From: Capitella teleta
Taxonomy: Eukaryota > Annelida > Polychaeta > Capitellidae
Direction: 5' to 3'
NCBI GenBank assembly: GCA_000328365.1
Contig: KB301027.1
Span: forward strand, 203,135-267,134
DNA: 64,000 nucleotides
Made by a program: the position numbers and the translations under genes. The notes beneath the pieces were generated by a model that was given only the letters and a program-made list of their open reading frames with translations, was not told the origin of the DNA and did not search any database. This document shows, piece by piece, positions 1 through 13,695 of this stretch; within the stretch, counting starts at the first letter, position 1, and every line of letters begins with the position of its first letter.

Positions 1-3000
1 AATTCTCGTTGCTACGACGCAAACCAGGGGGTGTGACGTCATTTGATTTCAGAACGAGGCTCGAGGGCCGGGGGTACATGCGCACCAAGACTGCTTTGAG
101 CGATCCAGTCTTATCATCATCCTTGAGCACGTGACTGAGCACGGGTTGGGTTTTTTTTTTTTTTTTTTTGCTTTTCGTGGCTGAAAATGCTGGTAATTCT
201 AGGATGTAGTATAATTATGCCCGTCTCATCCAATCTGGCCATCGGCATCCTTGTTTCTTTGCAGCGTCAAAAAACATGCGGGCTACTGTTTATCGGTTTC
301 ATAAGAGCCCTTTCTGATAATATTCGAAATGACTCCGTTACCAGCAGCTGTGTACGGAACGCCCGCGCAGTGATTTTCCGGAAAAACCCGACTGGCCCCG
401 AACCTCACCGAATCGTATAGTGTGTGGCTTGCCCTGGTAGTTAAATCAAAATCTCATCTCATTGTTACTGTTAAACGGCGGAGACATTTTATAAAAAATA
501 ATGGCAACTACAAAGAGAAAGGTAAATCCGCCAAAATCCTTTGATTGACCCTTAACAAAAATAATCTAACAATAGAATTATGAAGTTCTTTGTTCGTTAA
601 TCCGTGTCAACTTCGGTGAGCTCAACCTCCGATTCGAGCGGTGTCAGTGAGTGAACGAAGGAAGCGTGTTTTAGCCGCAGATTCCTTCATCAGATATTCA
701 CTTCTCAGTATCAAAATGATGGACGAGGGAGCTCCGTTGATTACACTTTCAATGAATTGTAGAGCTAATGCACGCATGCCTTGGGTCGTTATAGGTGTGG
801 CTGAGGTGCAACCGGATCATGCAGACCAGAGATTATGATATATCAAGTTATAAACCTGTGTAATTGTGTATATTATTGTGAATGCATGTGCGGTTGGTTG
901 CTCGAGCCTCAGGTTATTGTGACGGGTTGCATTTCCTTAATGCTCGTTCAGGGGCTCATCTGATGTTATACTCTCTTCGCGATCACTCACCACTCACATT
1001 TAAATGTTCCCCCCCTTATTCAAAATTGACCTTTCTATCTGATTTCTTTGCATAATGGGCGCATGATAACTTAGTCAGTCCATGCCAGGTATAGTTAATT
1101 TTTTTCTTTTCGGTGGATGTCAGTGAAGATGTCGAGATATCATATAAATAATTATCACGTTTGTTGTCTTAAGCTGTCATGGAGTCAACCTTGACCGTGT
1201 GTGTGTGTGTGCTAAATTTGATGACTATGCTGTTTAATCTCTCTAAAAGTCAATTTAATGGTTTATGGTGGTGTTATGTTCCAGACTTTAATTTTCAAGG
1301 GCGGCTCTATATTGATGAAGCCAACGATGCATTGCACTTGGACATTTAATCTTAGACACTGTATACACATTGTAAACTAGTTAACGCACTTTTAAGGATT
1401 TTTTTATGACTGAGGTCAACCGGTCTAAGCTCACCTTAGTAAGTGGCCTGCTGATATTATACAACTTATTCAGACATTGTACATCTCGCCAATAAAGGTT
1501 TTCGCATGTAACTTGGCTTAAATCAATACGATTAATACCTATCTGTTCTTATACAACAATCACTATACTATATATTATTTGGGATGATGTTTTGTTTGAA
1601 CAACAGCTTTGTTATAGAAACCTTAGTTTCATAAAATCCTTATCTTCTCTTATCCCATAAATAATGTCTGCTCTTCACAAATATATATATAAGTACATGT
1701 AGCCCATAATTATTAAAAGTGACTGCAGCGAAATATTCAACATTCGCTTGTGTGAAACGGGTTCACGAAAACCCAGATGGTCACGTGAATCACAATGACC
1801 ATATTCGATACAACTGCATGTGACGTGATACTAGCTATGCTGTATGAAAAAGGGAAATTTCTTAATGAACTTCTTTTTTTCCCTTTCTCCTTTTATGCCT
1901 CCGTGTGATCAGAACATTAATTCCTTGCGGCTGCATTAATAGTTTGTGTTCTTGCTATTCACTCACAAAAGCGTGCTCGCCACGAGACGAATAGTGGTCA
2001 AGCGGATCGTATATGCATGTAAGTATTGACCACTGTTTTTGCTGTTTTTCACAATATGCATTACTGGATTATATTATGAGTCGTTTAGAACTTCATTTGA
2101 AACTGTTTCATCATCTGGCTATTATAATCAGTCCACGACTTATCTCATAATCTTCGCCAGGCTGTTCTACGAAATTGATTTAGATTTATTGAACTGGTTG
2201 GTCACCATATTCCAGGCGTAAGTCTGTCTGCACCTCTATTGGTCAGGATTGGACCACGTGGTCTGAATCTCAAACATTGTGGTTCTGTGGTTCAATTACA
2301 AGAGCAACACCAATGACTGACGTAACGTTGCTTAATTCGCAAAATATACACACTAATTTATCATTTTAATGCAAATTAATAAATTATTGACATCATTTTC
2401 ATCGTATAAAATAGACACGATTTATTCTGGTATTCAAGACTTTTAATTCTCTCTCCAAAATACTTGTAAAAGTAATTAATTATGAGATATTGTGAAATAA
2501 TTCCTATCAAATTTCGAAATCGGTATTCAAACTAGCCTAATTGTCAAGTAAAACATCCATTACGAATGAATTTCGAATATTTAATACCACTTAAAGACTT
2601 GATTCCAGTTTATATAATGTGCATCGCGCGTTTATCGTTTTATGATTAACTAACCACTCAAGTATTTGGAATAAAAGCAGGTTTTAAAATTAAGCGCAGG
2701 TTTTAAACAACCAGGAACTATTTTGCACAAGGTCTATCATCGGAGGGCTTTGCTACTTTGAAACTTGTGGCATATTGAAACACATTTACCCAAATTAGCT
2801 GAGTTATTTTTCGTCTTCTTTTCTTCTGCTTATTTTTCTTTTCTTTGTAGTACTTCTTTAAGGGTGTACTATTTCTCTAATAAGAGAACTCCTGTGTGAC
2901 GCGATCTATTGGGTGAGCCACCGTGCTCCTTAACAGTGCCATCCGCCCTCAGCAATCCTCCCCTTTGATACTTCAGTGCGAAACGGTACGTGCATTTATG

Positions 3001-4648
3001 TGAGAAAGGGGGAATAATACTTCTGTCAAGCTGTGTTAATTGACTAACATCAAAATGACTAATATACTGTAGCTCACATTAACGGATACCGGATACCGAA
3101 TATTGCACTTGATAATATGATTACAATCGTGGACATGAGATCATAAATGCATTTCAAGACACAAAGAAGCATTAATTATTGATTATTATTTTGGATTTAT
3201 TTAATAATCTAACAATAAAACCCTCAAACAAACTAGTGCACCGCAATTTGATTAAAATTCGCTAACAAACCGCGTTAATATCCATCTCTTGTATGATTCA
3301 TTGCTGACTTCTTGTGGCACTTTAATTCATTTTGTTTTGATTGATCAGTCGCGTGAAATCGAGTCGACTGTGTGATGTTCGGGTTTATAGATACAATTCA
3401 CCTAATCGTCAATTGAATCTCAAATTTCTAGATGCAATATGCTCTTATTCTGAGCGGGCATTTTCGATCCAGTCATTGGGAACAAACTGATGGTGGTATG
3501 GCTTACTTTGTACAAGTACATGTATTACCAATGCACTGCATGCATACACACTGAGGCAAAAGTACTCCTTGGTATGTATTGATTAACTTATTCTGCAATC
3601 ATTTATGCAGAAATATCAAATAAATTTGCAATTTTGAACGAGGGAGGAAATTTAAATACGAGTGTTGTGTGATAGCGAAGAGAACTAAATCAGATGAGCG
3701 GCTGAGCGAACATTGTGAAATTATAATAGAAATGACAGGAATAGCAGCATGAAATGTTAGATTACCCATACCAAGTATTTATTACTTTTACTTCTGCGTG
3801 GTATTGTACAATGCGCTACCTGGTTTGTAGTACTTTATCTGAAAAGCATCTGACCCTTGAAAAGCATTGACACCGTTAACATGGAGTAGATAGAGTAATT
3901 TTGGTCCACTCTGTATAGCGTTCAATGGCTTGTTGAGTATATTGAAAGGTGACTTGTTATTGATGGAAATATATTTCGAAGATAAAACTATCCAAATTTG
4001 TTGAATAAATTCCTCAGCTATCAGATATCCTGTTGACAGCTTGGATATCCAGTTACCGGAAACCGAATTCGAATAATCCGAGCATTCCTAATTGTGGAGC
4101 AGGTATTGCACATGTATTGCAAATCGTAAGAACGCATCGTCGTTGAAGACAATGAGATCGAACAAAGTTTAAAACTTGCCACGAAAAAATATCAGAACTC
4201 AAGGTGTAATTGACAAGTGAAACATTCACACGACCGTTTTAACTGGCTCCGTAAAAAGCTTACAATACTTTTTGTTCAGTATCCAGCGGAAATATAATAT
4301 AATTGTGTCGCCACATTTGTACGTGTCACCATGTCCTCGACGATGCAGCTGGCATGCATGAAATCTCTTCTCCTTTTACTTACAAATAAGAAATATTTTT
4401 CCCAGTGTTCCATTCGATATCATTCAATATCATTGAGCTGAACACATTCTGTTGAGGAAATTATCTTACAGCTGGGTAAACATGCTGCTATTGAATCCAA
4501 TTTTTATTTTCTGATATTACTGTTAACACTTATGATGTCCAGTATTCAGATAATAATGCATTATTATTATGATGCATTTCGTTGCTTCCTCGTACATGTT
4601 CTGAAGCTCGTTGATGATCTAGCTGAAGCCACACAACAGACAAAGACA
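1..4648. other. Intergenic DNA, no gene recognised
   Basis: I see no open reading frame with a recognisable domain and no exon chain with matching splice phases. There is a short GT run near 1196-1212 and AT-rich DNA throughout. Regulatory DNA or noncoding exons could be present but cannot be told from sequence alone. Confidence 0.5.
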
Positions 4649-4774
4649 ACATGGTATGTGGCATATATTGACGTATAGTTTATTTTAAGAACATGGTATG
4701 TGGCAGAAATTGACGTATAGTTTATTTTAAGAACATGGTATGTGGCAGAAATTGACGTATAGTTTATTTTAAGA
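4649..4774. repeat. 42-bp tandem repeat, three copies
   Basis: Three head-to-tail copies of a 42-bp unit start at 4649, 4691 and 4733. The first copy differs slightly from the other two in the middle. An open frame on the minus strand through these repeats is only a consequence of the unit length being divisible by three. Confidence 0.9.
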
Positions 4775-5795
4775 AAATGACTGAGTATTGATTTCAATGA
4801 GAAAACATAAAATAAACTGATTACATCAAGGTTGGTATTTGATAACACAAAGAGAAATCCGTCCTGTAGGGCTGACCACTCATCCGTGGCTTTGGACCAC
4901 GCATGCGCACGTACTGGGCATCTCCTGCATGCTTCCAACGCCGGCGCGCCTCGATTGCATAAACTTCCTTATGTCTTGACTATATGTCGCATAAGGGTCC
5001 ATTAAGTCGAGGAATTTACGTTTAGCCAGATACTCAGTTATCAGCTTTATGATTTCTTGATTCGAGACCTCGACTTGTTATTTGATTTAAAACAACTAAA
5101 ATGTGAATAGCCATTAATTATGCATGCACTTGAAATTTGCCTTATCATAAGTTGTTCACAGCAATACTTAACAATTAAAATTGGTATATTGAAAGGAAGT
5201 TATCTTTGAAGCGACTGTTTTGTGGCTCGCAATTCTTAACTATGAGGTCAAACACAATAAAGACCTCATAACAACACTCCATGTGCTACTGTTTAGGTCT
5301 GTTCTCGTTTGCTGTGAATATCCATGCGTGCCTACATAGATTACACTATAGCAGTCCTCTCGTTCTCCTTCTCCATCAAGTGCCTCTTTGTACTTAAACA
5401 TTGAACTCCCCAGGAACACTAACTGACCTGACCTCCATGTGAGACCTGTCGCATTCTCCAAAAGTTATGTTTCTTCAAAACCACAGGAAATGCTGAGTTC
5501 GAATTTCTTCTCCAACTAACCATTAATAACTCATCTCTTCTGGGCTTCATTTGACTATTTTATAATAATTCCATTATAGTGTTACAAACACATTATTTTC
5601 ATTACTTTGATGCGTTTATGAGAAAACTTTCGGAGAAATCTGTCTATGATTAAAAGTTTAAAATCGATTTTGAATTAGCGCGTGAATCAGGAGTCTGCAG
5701 CATTTTGACGAAATGTCTACTCCTACATCACTCAAATTGGTGTCAAAGGTGATCACGTTACTCTCTTGGAAATTCAATGCTCGCAATTTTTATCT

Positions 5796-6469
5796 GGAGC
5801 CGATTCCAGAAAGAAACTTAAGTGGTAAAACTAAGTTCGGGAGGAGTTAAGTTGACTAAAACGATTCCAGAAACAAACTTAAGTCCTCTAGACCCCGCAA
5901 AAATTAAATGACCTCTCCACCTGACTTAAATCAAACTTAGTGAATTCAAGATGGCGCCGATCAGAAGACGCGGATTAATGCTATGGTGTCAATACCTAGA
6001 AGGAGCCTTCCAGACAGGAGCAGTGCTCTGGACGGCGTTATGAAAGAAAAAAAAAATGAAAAATGAAAAAAAACCCAAACAAAACGAAAAAAAGCGTTAT
6101 AAAAAAACAAAACAAAAAACGTTATGACTGTAAAGCGGAAGAAGAACACTTGTTGCGTTATGATTAGGAATTAACGATGATATACACTCGCATTTCGCGT
6201 TTGTGATGTTTTCGTTTTCGATAAAGTTTCGGAAAAATCATAAACAGTTCATAAAAGTCATGTTGCAAGGTACGTTTACCACTAATCAAATTTCCCGCCA
6301 TGTGTTATACATTCCTTGGCAGATAGCCAAATCCGACTTAATTACGCTATACTTAAGTTAAGTTCAGCAAAATTGCGATTGTGGAATCGACTTAACTTGA
6401 AAACTTAACTTAACGCCTGGAGGACTTAACTTAAGTCCTAAAGTTACGTTTCTTTCTGGAATCGGCCCC
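5796..6469. mobile_element. MITE with terminal inverted repeats, rich in TTAAGT
   Basis: The left end begins GGAGCCGATTCCAGAAAG and the right end, reverse-complemented, begins GGGGCCGATTCCAGAAAG. This gives about 22 bp of nearly perfect terminal inverted repeat, followed in both arms by TTAAG-rich sequence. The element is about 674 bp and has no transposase. A partial internal copy of the terminus lies near 5861-5885. I could not identify a target-site duplication, so the superfamily is open. Confidence 0.75.
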
Positions 6470-9400
6470 TAGAAAGCTAACCTATATTCAAGTCAGTTCT
6501 CAGCCATCTGTGATAACACGTTCTATGTTAGGCCGAGAACTCTTCGAAAAACCCTCGTAAATTAATTTTTCAATTGAAACTTGAATAACTTCAGAGTCTC
6601 CGAAGTAGAGTAACACACAATGAGACCATTTTGCTACAGTAACTCACGATTTACTCGTATCATTGCAAATGCGTTATCGAATATTAGACTTTGGACCCAA
6701 ACTTATCGATTTTCTGATAACGGGTGCGAGCATTCTGTCTGATTTTTTGTGTGCTATCGCCATTTTTATAAGGATACAAGTAAAGGGTGCGGACCTGTCT
6801 GAGGATATCTGTTGGCTTCAAAATACATTGACGTAACGGTGAGTTCAGTATGTGGAGAAGTCTCTACAAAGTTTACTTGTTATACATTGTATTGTATGAT
6901 TTGAGTCACTTTATTGAGGAAATGTTCACCACCGCGAGATAATGTGCACGAGCATATTGTGTATTGACTATTGAACAGGTCAAAGTTTGAAATGCGTTTT
7001 TATTTAATATATTCATATGAGTGTATGCATGAGCCAGGGTATGTAAAGAGCGGCGTTTTTTTGACTGTGGTGTTCGTTTTGAGCACAATTTTCTCCTTCT
7101 TGAGCTACGTGGGATTTCATCGGAACCAACTCACAGTTTTGATTCTGCGGAGGATTTTAAAGATGGACAGATCTGGTGCTTTGAAGTCAGGGGGATGTGC
7201 TTGGAATGACACTTCTGTCCGTTTCAGTTAAGCAAACAAAATCGATTCTGCAGACTATCCCATGAGCTTACAGTCATTAGTCTGTTTTGGATCTAATAGT
7301 TTAACACAACTGATTCTGTTCGCATTTAATTTGGCCTCAGTATCGATTCCATAGAATTGGATACACCCACGGTATGTGATAGTCTACAATCGTCGTTGTT
7401 TGAGTATGTCCCTCTAATTCAAGGTGCCATTTTTTTCGCACCCAACACATTTTCCCATGACACCAGAAAAAGAGATTATCTCTGAAAATTCGGAAAAATA
7501 AAATCGTCTCTTGTACATGTTTCCCTCGAAGAACAATTCATATGCACTGTGATTTACAAGCTTATCAAGTTATAATAATAGTATGCATAGTTATTCGTAT
7601 CTATACTTGATATTACACATTACGTGTGGAACAATTTAATGCAACAGTGGAGCAGTGCAATAATAACAATAAGGAGAAAAGAAAGGAAAGTTGCATCAAC
7701 GAGTGCTGAGATAACCAATTAATTAATTACATTCATATATAGAAAAGGAAGAACTACTTTCAACTTTGATTTTAACCAATTTTTCTCTTATTGTTTGATG
7801 TATACAAAGTATATTTGCATCCGGTTCCTTATCCTTTTATTTTGCCTTAAAAATATACAAGTATCATATTGCCGATTAGCATGCAGTGTGTCAGCGGCTA
7901 AGCTTAGTGAATTGCTCATAGCATATCAACTTCGACTAACTGTTTTTATTTTTATATACATTAATTTTTTTTTTACAAAACGTTTAATCGTCTGTTTATC
8001 ATGAGGTGTATGTGAGCCTGAACTTTGAAAACATTTTTTTTTCAATTGTTCTTTTCAGGTTTCATTTCCCGAATTCCATCATTGAGTGATCGAGGTTCAG
8101 GTTGCAAAATATATGAAAATCTGTATTTTCCTAGACGAGGCTCACAATTTCCAAATTTTACTGTGCTTCCAAGTGAAAAATTGGACTGAATTGATCCACT
8201 TGAACAAGAAGGATCTATATTCAAAAATCGACCTTTGCTTCATAAAAATAAACACCCCATGAACTTGATATTCTAGAAAATGCACGGTTTCATCTAAATT
8301 ATAACTGGCTATATTTCATTCATGTTTGCTGTTGCACTCAACCAGTCGAGTGTTTGTGAAATCTTAAAGCCAACAACCCATTATTCAAGGAGATCAAATA
8401 TTGAACAGGTGAAGCATATGAGATAGCTGCAATATTTCTATATGAATATGGAATTTGGAAAAGAGAGAAAATTATTAAAACACAACCATTAAATAAGATC
8501 GTTAAAATACCTAACTGGCATTGACCATACACGTGTGTTAAGCCAGTTTTCAACCCCTGAATTATGAGTCATGTTATTCGTCGATGAGTGCCGCTAAAAA
8601 GCGCGCATAACTGGTTACGTCATCCTGGACAGGTTGTTCGGAATACCTATCCGAGGAATTTACCTCGAAATTATAATCCTGATTAGACCTTTCTGACCTT
8701 TCTTGGGTGAAACTTGGAATGATATGCTGCTACCAGCAATGCTCTAGACTTGGCACAAATCATCATGACATTTTATGGTTGCTCTTTGACAGAATAATTC
8801 CGCCCACAACCTCATTGATGATGTCATCTTCGCTTGTCTCGATATTATTTTATTCGAAAATGCGGCTATGATAAATAACTCCTTTAATTTGAGGTAAAGT
8901 TATCACTGCCCACGAGCGAATTAACACTCGTGGCCGAGGGATGTTACGCGTCACATATAGTGGCTGATGCCTGAGGCCCATCAACTCAACCACAAGATCA
9001 ATGCCACCAAGTTAGAAAAAAACCTTCACTACTTTCTTTAGGTGCAATGACCATGTCATTTACAATGACGCATGATTATTTACCTTTCCAATCATCATAT
9101 CCTATTACACCTGATGAACATCCCTGCTATACGAGCAAAGCATATAAAGTCAACAGTACAATACTGACTGATTTGATGAAAAGTCCTGATGAGTCTGCTT
9201 ACTAAGCAACACTACAATAATTGAATGTCAATGGACGTTGATTATGTTCTCCATGTGACCCCTGAACTATGCAACTGAAGAGGAATATAAATATAAAAAG
9301 ATAAAAATAAATATTACACAAGTACTATTGACCAATCAAGCATTAAAAATACCAGACAAGCAAATAAAATGGCAGCAGGTCTTGAAAATTCTAAATACAT

Positions 9401-9476
9401 GTACAACAAAGTGCTCTTATAGATAATTTAAATTCATTCCCATAATAGTGAATTTAATATTTATCCTATATTTCAG
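6470..9476. other. Intergenic DNA upstream of the glycosyltransferase
   Basis: No gene is recognised here. A splice acceptor (TTTCAG, ending at 9476) just before the glycosyltransferase start codon implies that at least one 5' noncoding exon of that gene lies upstream, probably in this stretch. I cannot place it. Confidence 0.5.
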
Positions 9477-9488
9477 GACGGAGTCACA

Positions 9489-12109
9489 ATGAGGAATAAG
9501 AAGGCCTCCCTCGCCATTTTTGCCGTCGTCGTGTGGTGTTTTTTAATGGTCAAGCTCTCATTTTCACCTTCGCATTCCGTGTCCGAGATGTCACTATCCG
9601 ATGGTTAGTTTGATGACCGCAAACATCTCTAGTTTATGCTTTTCTTTGGTCTCAGTTGAGAACAGAACGCTTAATCAGAACAAAATGTCCTATACACACT
9701 TGCAAGGCCACCATCCACACCCAACGCAGGCCATGGAGTGCTTTCTCAGGACGAATAGGTCTCTGGACTGGGAGGACATACATAGAGCTACCACTCTGAT
9801 TAAAGCCGAGCAGAATATATGTGAGTAATTATATATTGTGTATAGAAATGTCATGAAAAATCATGATTGGATTGCAAAACCATATTATTAATGTCGAATA
9901 CTCATTACTTTCAGCCATGAAACCAATTTGTGATCGCTACAATATTGACGCAGACCGTAAAAGATTTGCGTGGAAAAATATATTCGGTGCCGACACAAAA
10001 GCGATTCAAGGAAATCCAAGAACCACTTTGGTCACTCAGTTTACACCAGACAGGTTTAATCGCTTAAGTATGGTGGCAAAGAATTGGGATGGTTTGTAAT
10101 TTATAAGTGACCTTAAATGGCGTACTATCAATTGTACGTCTACTTTTCAGGTCCCATCTCTGCGGGCATATATTTACCGGTCGAGAAATTGGAATCTTTT
10201 GTACAAGATTTCTGCACTGATGAAAACACTTATAACAGACGAAACATTCAAATACACATCACTTTCACCCACGGTGTTAGTATGCGAATCTATAAATCAA
10301 TCAATATAACTTGTTTTAACAGGAATTCTACCCAATGAATTTTTTGAGAAATCTTGCCTTGGATGCTGCGATGACGTCACACGTTTTCTTATCTGATATT
10401 GACCTTGTTCCTATGCCAGGAATTGATACCATAGTGGCAAAGTATCTTTACGAAGAAAAATTCAAAAGAGGACAGGTTAGAATTGGTTTTATTTCGTATT
10501 GTTTTCTATTTATAAGCTTAGAATAATAGGGTTCCACCAATCACATTCTCAATTTTCACAGGCTCTCGTCGTTGCCTGCTTTGAAAAAACGCCCAATGTT
10601 GAGACTCCGCTTGACAAGAAACAACTTCTATCCTTGTGGTCCAAACATGAGCTTGAACCTTGCCAGTAAGTATTGTGTATGTATATGACGTTATCTTGTA
10701 TATGCACGGTGACGTCATTGATTCATGCATGCTTAAATGGATCAATTCTAGGTATAGTTTCAAATGGACGAAGAAAAGGAAGGCTCAAGCAGCAACGAAT
10801 TACGCCCTTTGGCGAAAAACTGTCGACATATATCGCGTGAGTTCACTACTATTTACTACCTTCTTAGACTGACAGGTACTCAACCCGCACGTGCCCTATG
10901 GTTGGTAGTTTACACTTACCCCGTTTTAATTGCATTCTAATTAATATAGATGTCATGAGCCGGGCAAAAATAGCGATCATGTCACGTTAAGTAATGAAGA
11001 AACGTGTTTGCTTGTCGAAGATATTTTCGAAGCTGTTTTCCATAAGAATTGTGATGGAAGCATCTTAATTCAAGTTAGAGCTAGAGTTTATTGTGTATAC
11101 TTGACCAATGAATCTGTCAGCAAGTCATGATTTGTTATTCCTATCACAGAGCTGCTGCGTAGCAATAATCTAGGTGAAAAGTATCATTGTGTTCTTCTTT
11201 CAGATCACGTGGGCCCCAGAATACGAACCATTCATAATAATGTTCAAAGATGACGTTCCTGCTTATTATCCAAAATTCGTAGGTCGCAACCGAGATAAAT
11301 TAGCACACTTACTGGAGGTGCATTACAAGGGGTGAGTGTGCTGGCCGAGTATTTACGCCCGCCCTCACGAGATTTCATTTCAGAATTGAATTCATTGGTT
11401 CCGGACGACTGTTTACGGTGCATATGCCTCATCGCGATAAAAAATATAAACAAGAACTCGTACATTCCCCACATTATAGTATGTAAGTACGCATATTTGT
11501 ATTCGGTTCAAATCAAAATCAAAATTGTGACCATCCATCAATGAAGCAGTGATGAGTCGCACAAATTATTTCTGGTGTTTTGCGATACCATTTTATTCAG
11601 ATGCCACACAAATTTCAGGGAGGGGGGGGGGAGGGGCACATTATGAGTTGATAAAACCTTCGTAACGGTCGTGCCGAAACCGAAACCGAAAAAAAAAAAA
11701 AAAAACTCGCCGAGCAAATAATTTAAATTGAATTTGGATGTTCGTACGAATATCACAAAATTACCGGACATAACTTTTTTTTACGGCAGTTCTTTCCTTT
11801 ATTTAAATTTTAAGATTTTTACTGTGACCTAGATCATTAATTAAGTCTAATAATTAATTAATTTAAGAGACTCGCATATGCTATAGTACTCTGAGATGAC
11901 CGCCCCAAAGCGATTTCTGTCCTTCAACCAAATGGTTTTTTTTCCGCAGGTGTTCTTTTGGGAAGTATTACGAATTTTTGGACATTTTAGAAGAGCGCTA
12001 TAACGTCTCAATTTCTGATAACAAGAACAGACGGAAATTTTCGACACCAAAGCCAGCCCACTCAGCTCCTGCCACACATTCCAAACACATCAAGAAACCA
12101 GTTGTTTGA
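9489..12109 (+). CDS. GT49-family glycosyltransferase (B4GAT1/LARGE C-domain type), 10 coding exons
   Basis: Coding exons are 9489-9603, 9656-9820, 9915-10091, 10151-10275, 10323-10475, 10562-10665, 10752-10836, 11204-11331, 11384-11482 and 11950-12109. All have GT-AG borders and matching phases, giving about 436 residues. The N-terminus has basic residues and then a hydrophobic stretch at about residues 8-25, a type II Golgi signal anchor. Exon 5 carries NLA and then FLSDIDLVPMPG, the DxD metal and nucleotide-sugar motif at about residues 219-221. Exon 8 has the YEPF block and FVG of the family C-terminal region. GT49 enzymes include B4GAT1 and the second domain of LARGE, which act on glycans such as that of alpha-dystroglycan; the substrate here is unknown. 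The length fits a single-domain enzyme. An acceptor just before the ATG implies a 5' noncoding exon. Polyadenylation signals may lie near 12670 or 12790. Confidence 0.9.
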
Positions 12110-13695
12110 AACTGGTAATATTATTACTTCACCGTGGAGTTATTTAAACTAAATTATTATACGCCACAATGCCCGGAGCATTGTTTCATGAGCGTCTTTC
12201 TTGATATTTTTTTCTTCCTGTGTATGTTTTGTTTTTCTTTGTTGGGGGGGGTCTTTGGGGGTGGGATGTCTTTCTGGGATTTGTTTTATTTTATTTCTAT
12301 TGTCGTTGATGACAAAAACAGTATAATTTCGAATTGCATGTTTCAATGCTTACAAAAAGAGCGTTTTATTGTTTTCATGACTGCAACTTGGAATGCTCTA
12401 CCCATCTTTATTTCTTTATTTACTTCAAAGACAGGACACCATGTCATGCTGCCACCACTGTACACCATAATAATAATGGAAATATTTTGTTTCTCCAAGT
12501 TTCTGTTGCAAGGTCAACCATTGAGTTAATAACATGTGAATCTGCACTTTCACATTGTGATGGGTCAGAGTAATGCTTACGTTCTTCACGCTGAGCGTGT
12601 TACCATAACAGAGGTGTGCCAACTGCTAGTATCCTCTGTTGCTTGCAAACACCAGGCATACCATGCACAAATAAACTTGTGCATATGTTCAGCTATTTGC
12701 ATTATCATCAACTACCAAATATTATTACATTGCACGATTAAAAAGGTTCACTTTGTTCCACGGACAAAAGGGAACATGTCTAACGAACGAAATAAAAGTG
12801 TGAGGCCTGTTTTTATTGGTCAAATACCTGTTATGTCAATGAATCTCCAGATTTGTTCTTCTTTTAATCCTTCGTTTTCATTCCCATTCAAGCCAAAAGA
12901 AATTTCCCAAAAAATAACGCTGATATTACCCCCTCCGCCTTCTCCCTTTGAAAAAGTGTACACAGTTTTAACTATTCTACATATCTAAAATATATTGCAG
13001 CACAATATTGGAAATACGATTACACAAGATATGGTGACTAACTTTTTATAGTATACCAGATATGACAGGTGATAAACATGTCACTCCTATATATGGGTCA
13101 ACCGGGATAGGGACCATCGCAAAATTCTCATATTCATGTAAATAATTATACATGCATATATATATCTTGCAAGGATTTTTTTTTTAAACAATGATGTGTT
13201 GAAACGTTTAGAAAAGATAAAAGCCAAGTCCACTTTGCTTAAGTGGCTTTTTATCTTCTTCGTAATTTGAGCTTTTTTGGAGTGCTGCAACATTGCGATC
13301 GATATTCAAGTGGACAAATATAATCACAGGAAGCGGTTGCGCGTAAGAATTCGACGTTGTGGTTAGCATTCGGCTTCGCTTTTGTTTCGCGATCTGTAGG
13401 TCTACACGATGCAATAATATTTTATCATGATGGGTCAATATTATTATATTATAAAAATCAATATCTATACTATTTTTAATACAAATATGATTAATCGATT
13501 TAGATAATGTCGATAATAAAGGACAATAAACTGTGTATCGATCAAATATCAGCAACGAAGGTGACGACATGCAAGATGAGCTCAGAGCATTAAGGGACAA
13601 TTCATTTCTGATATATTATTTTAGAAAGTTATAAAATCCATATCTATGCAATTTAGCAGACCGACAATACACCGATAAAAAGGCAAGCAAGGTAC
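12110..13695. other. 3' flanks of two convergent genes
   Basis: This stretch separates the stop codons of the plus-strand glycosyltransferase and the minus-strand ammonium transporter, so both 3' untranslated regions should lie here. AATAAA occurs on the plus strand near 12670 and 12790. Several open frames exist (for example about 12134-12529), but they show no domain and are T-rich, so I do not call them genes. Confidence 0.55.

Noticed and set aside
5961-6149. Phe-rich minus-strand frame
   Set aside because: It comes from an A-rich stretch inside the MITE.
12134-12529. 131-codon frame after the glycosyltransferase
   Set aside because: It lies in the likely 3' untranslated region, is T-rich and has no domain.
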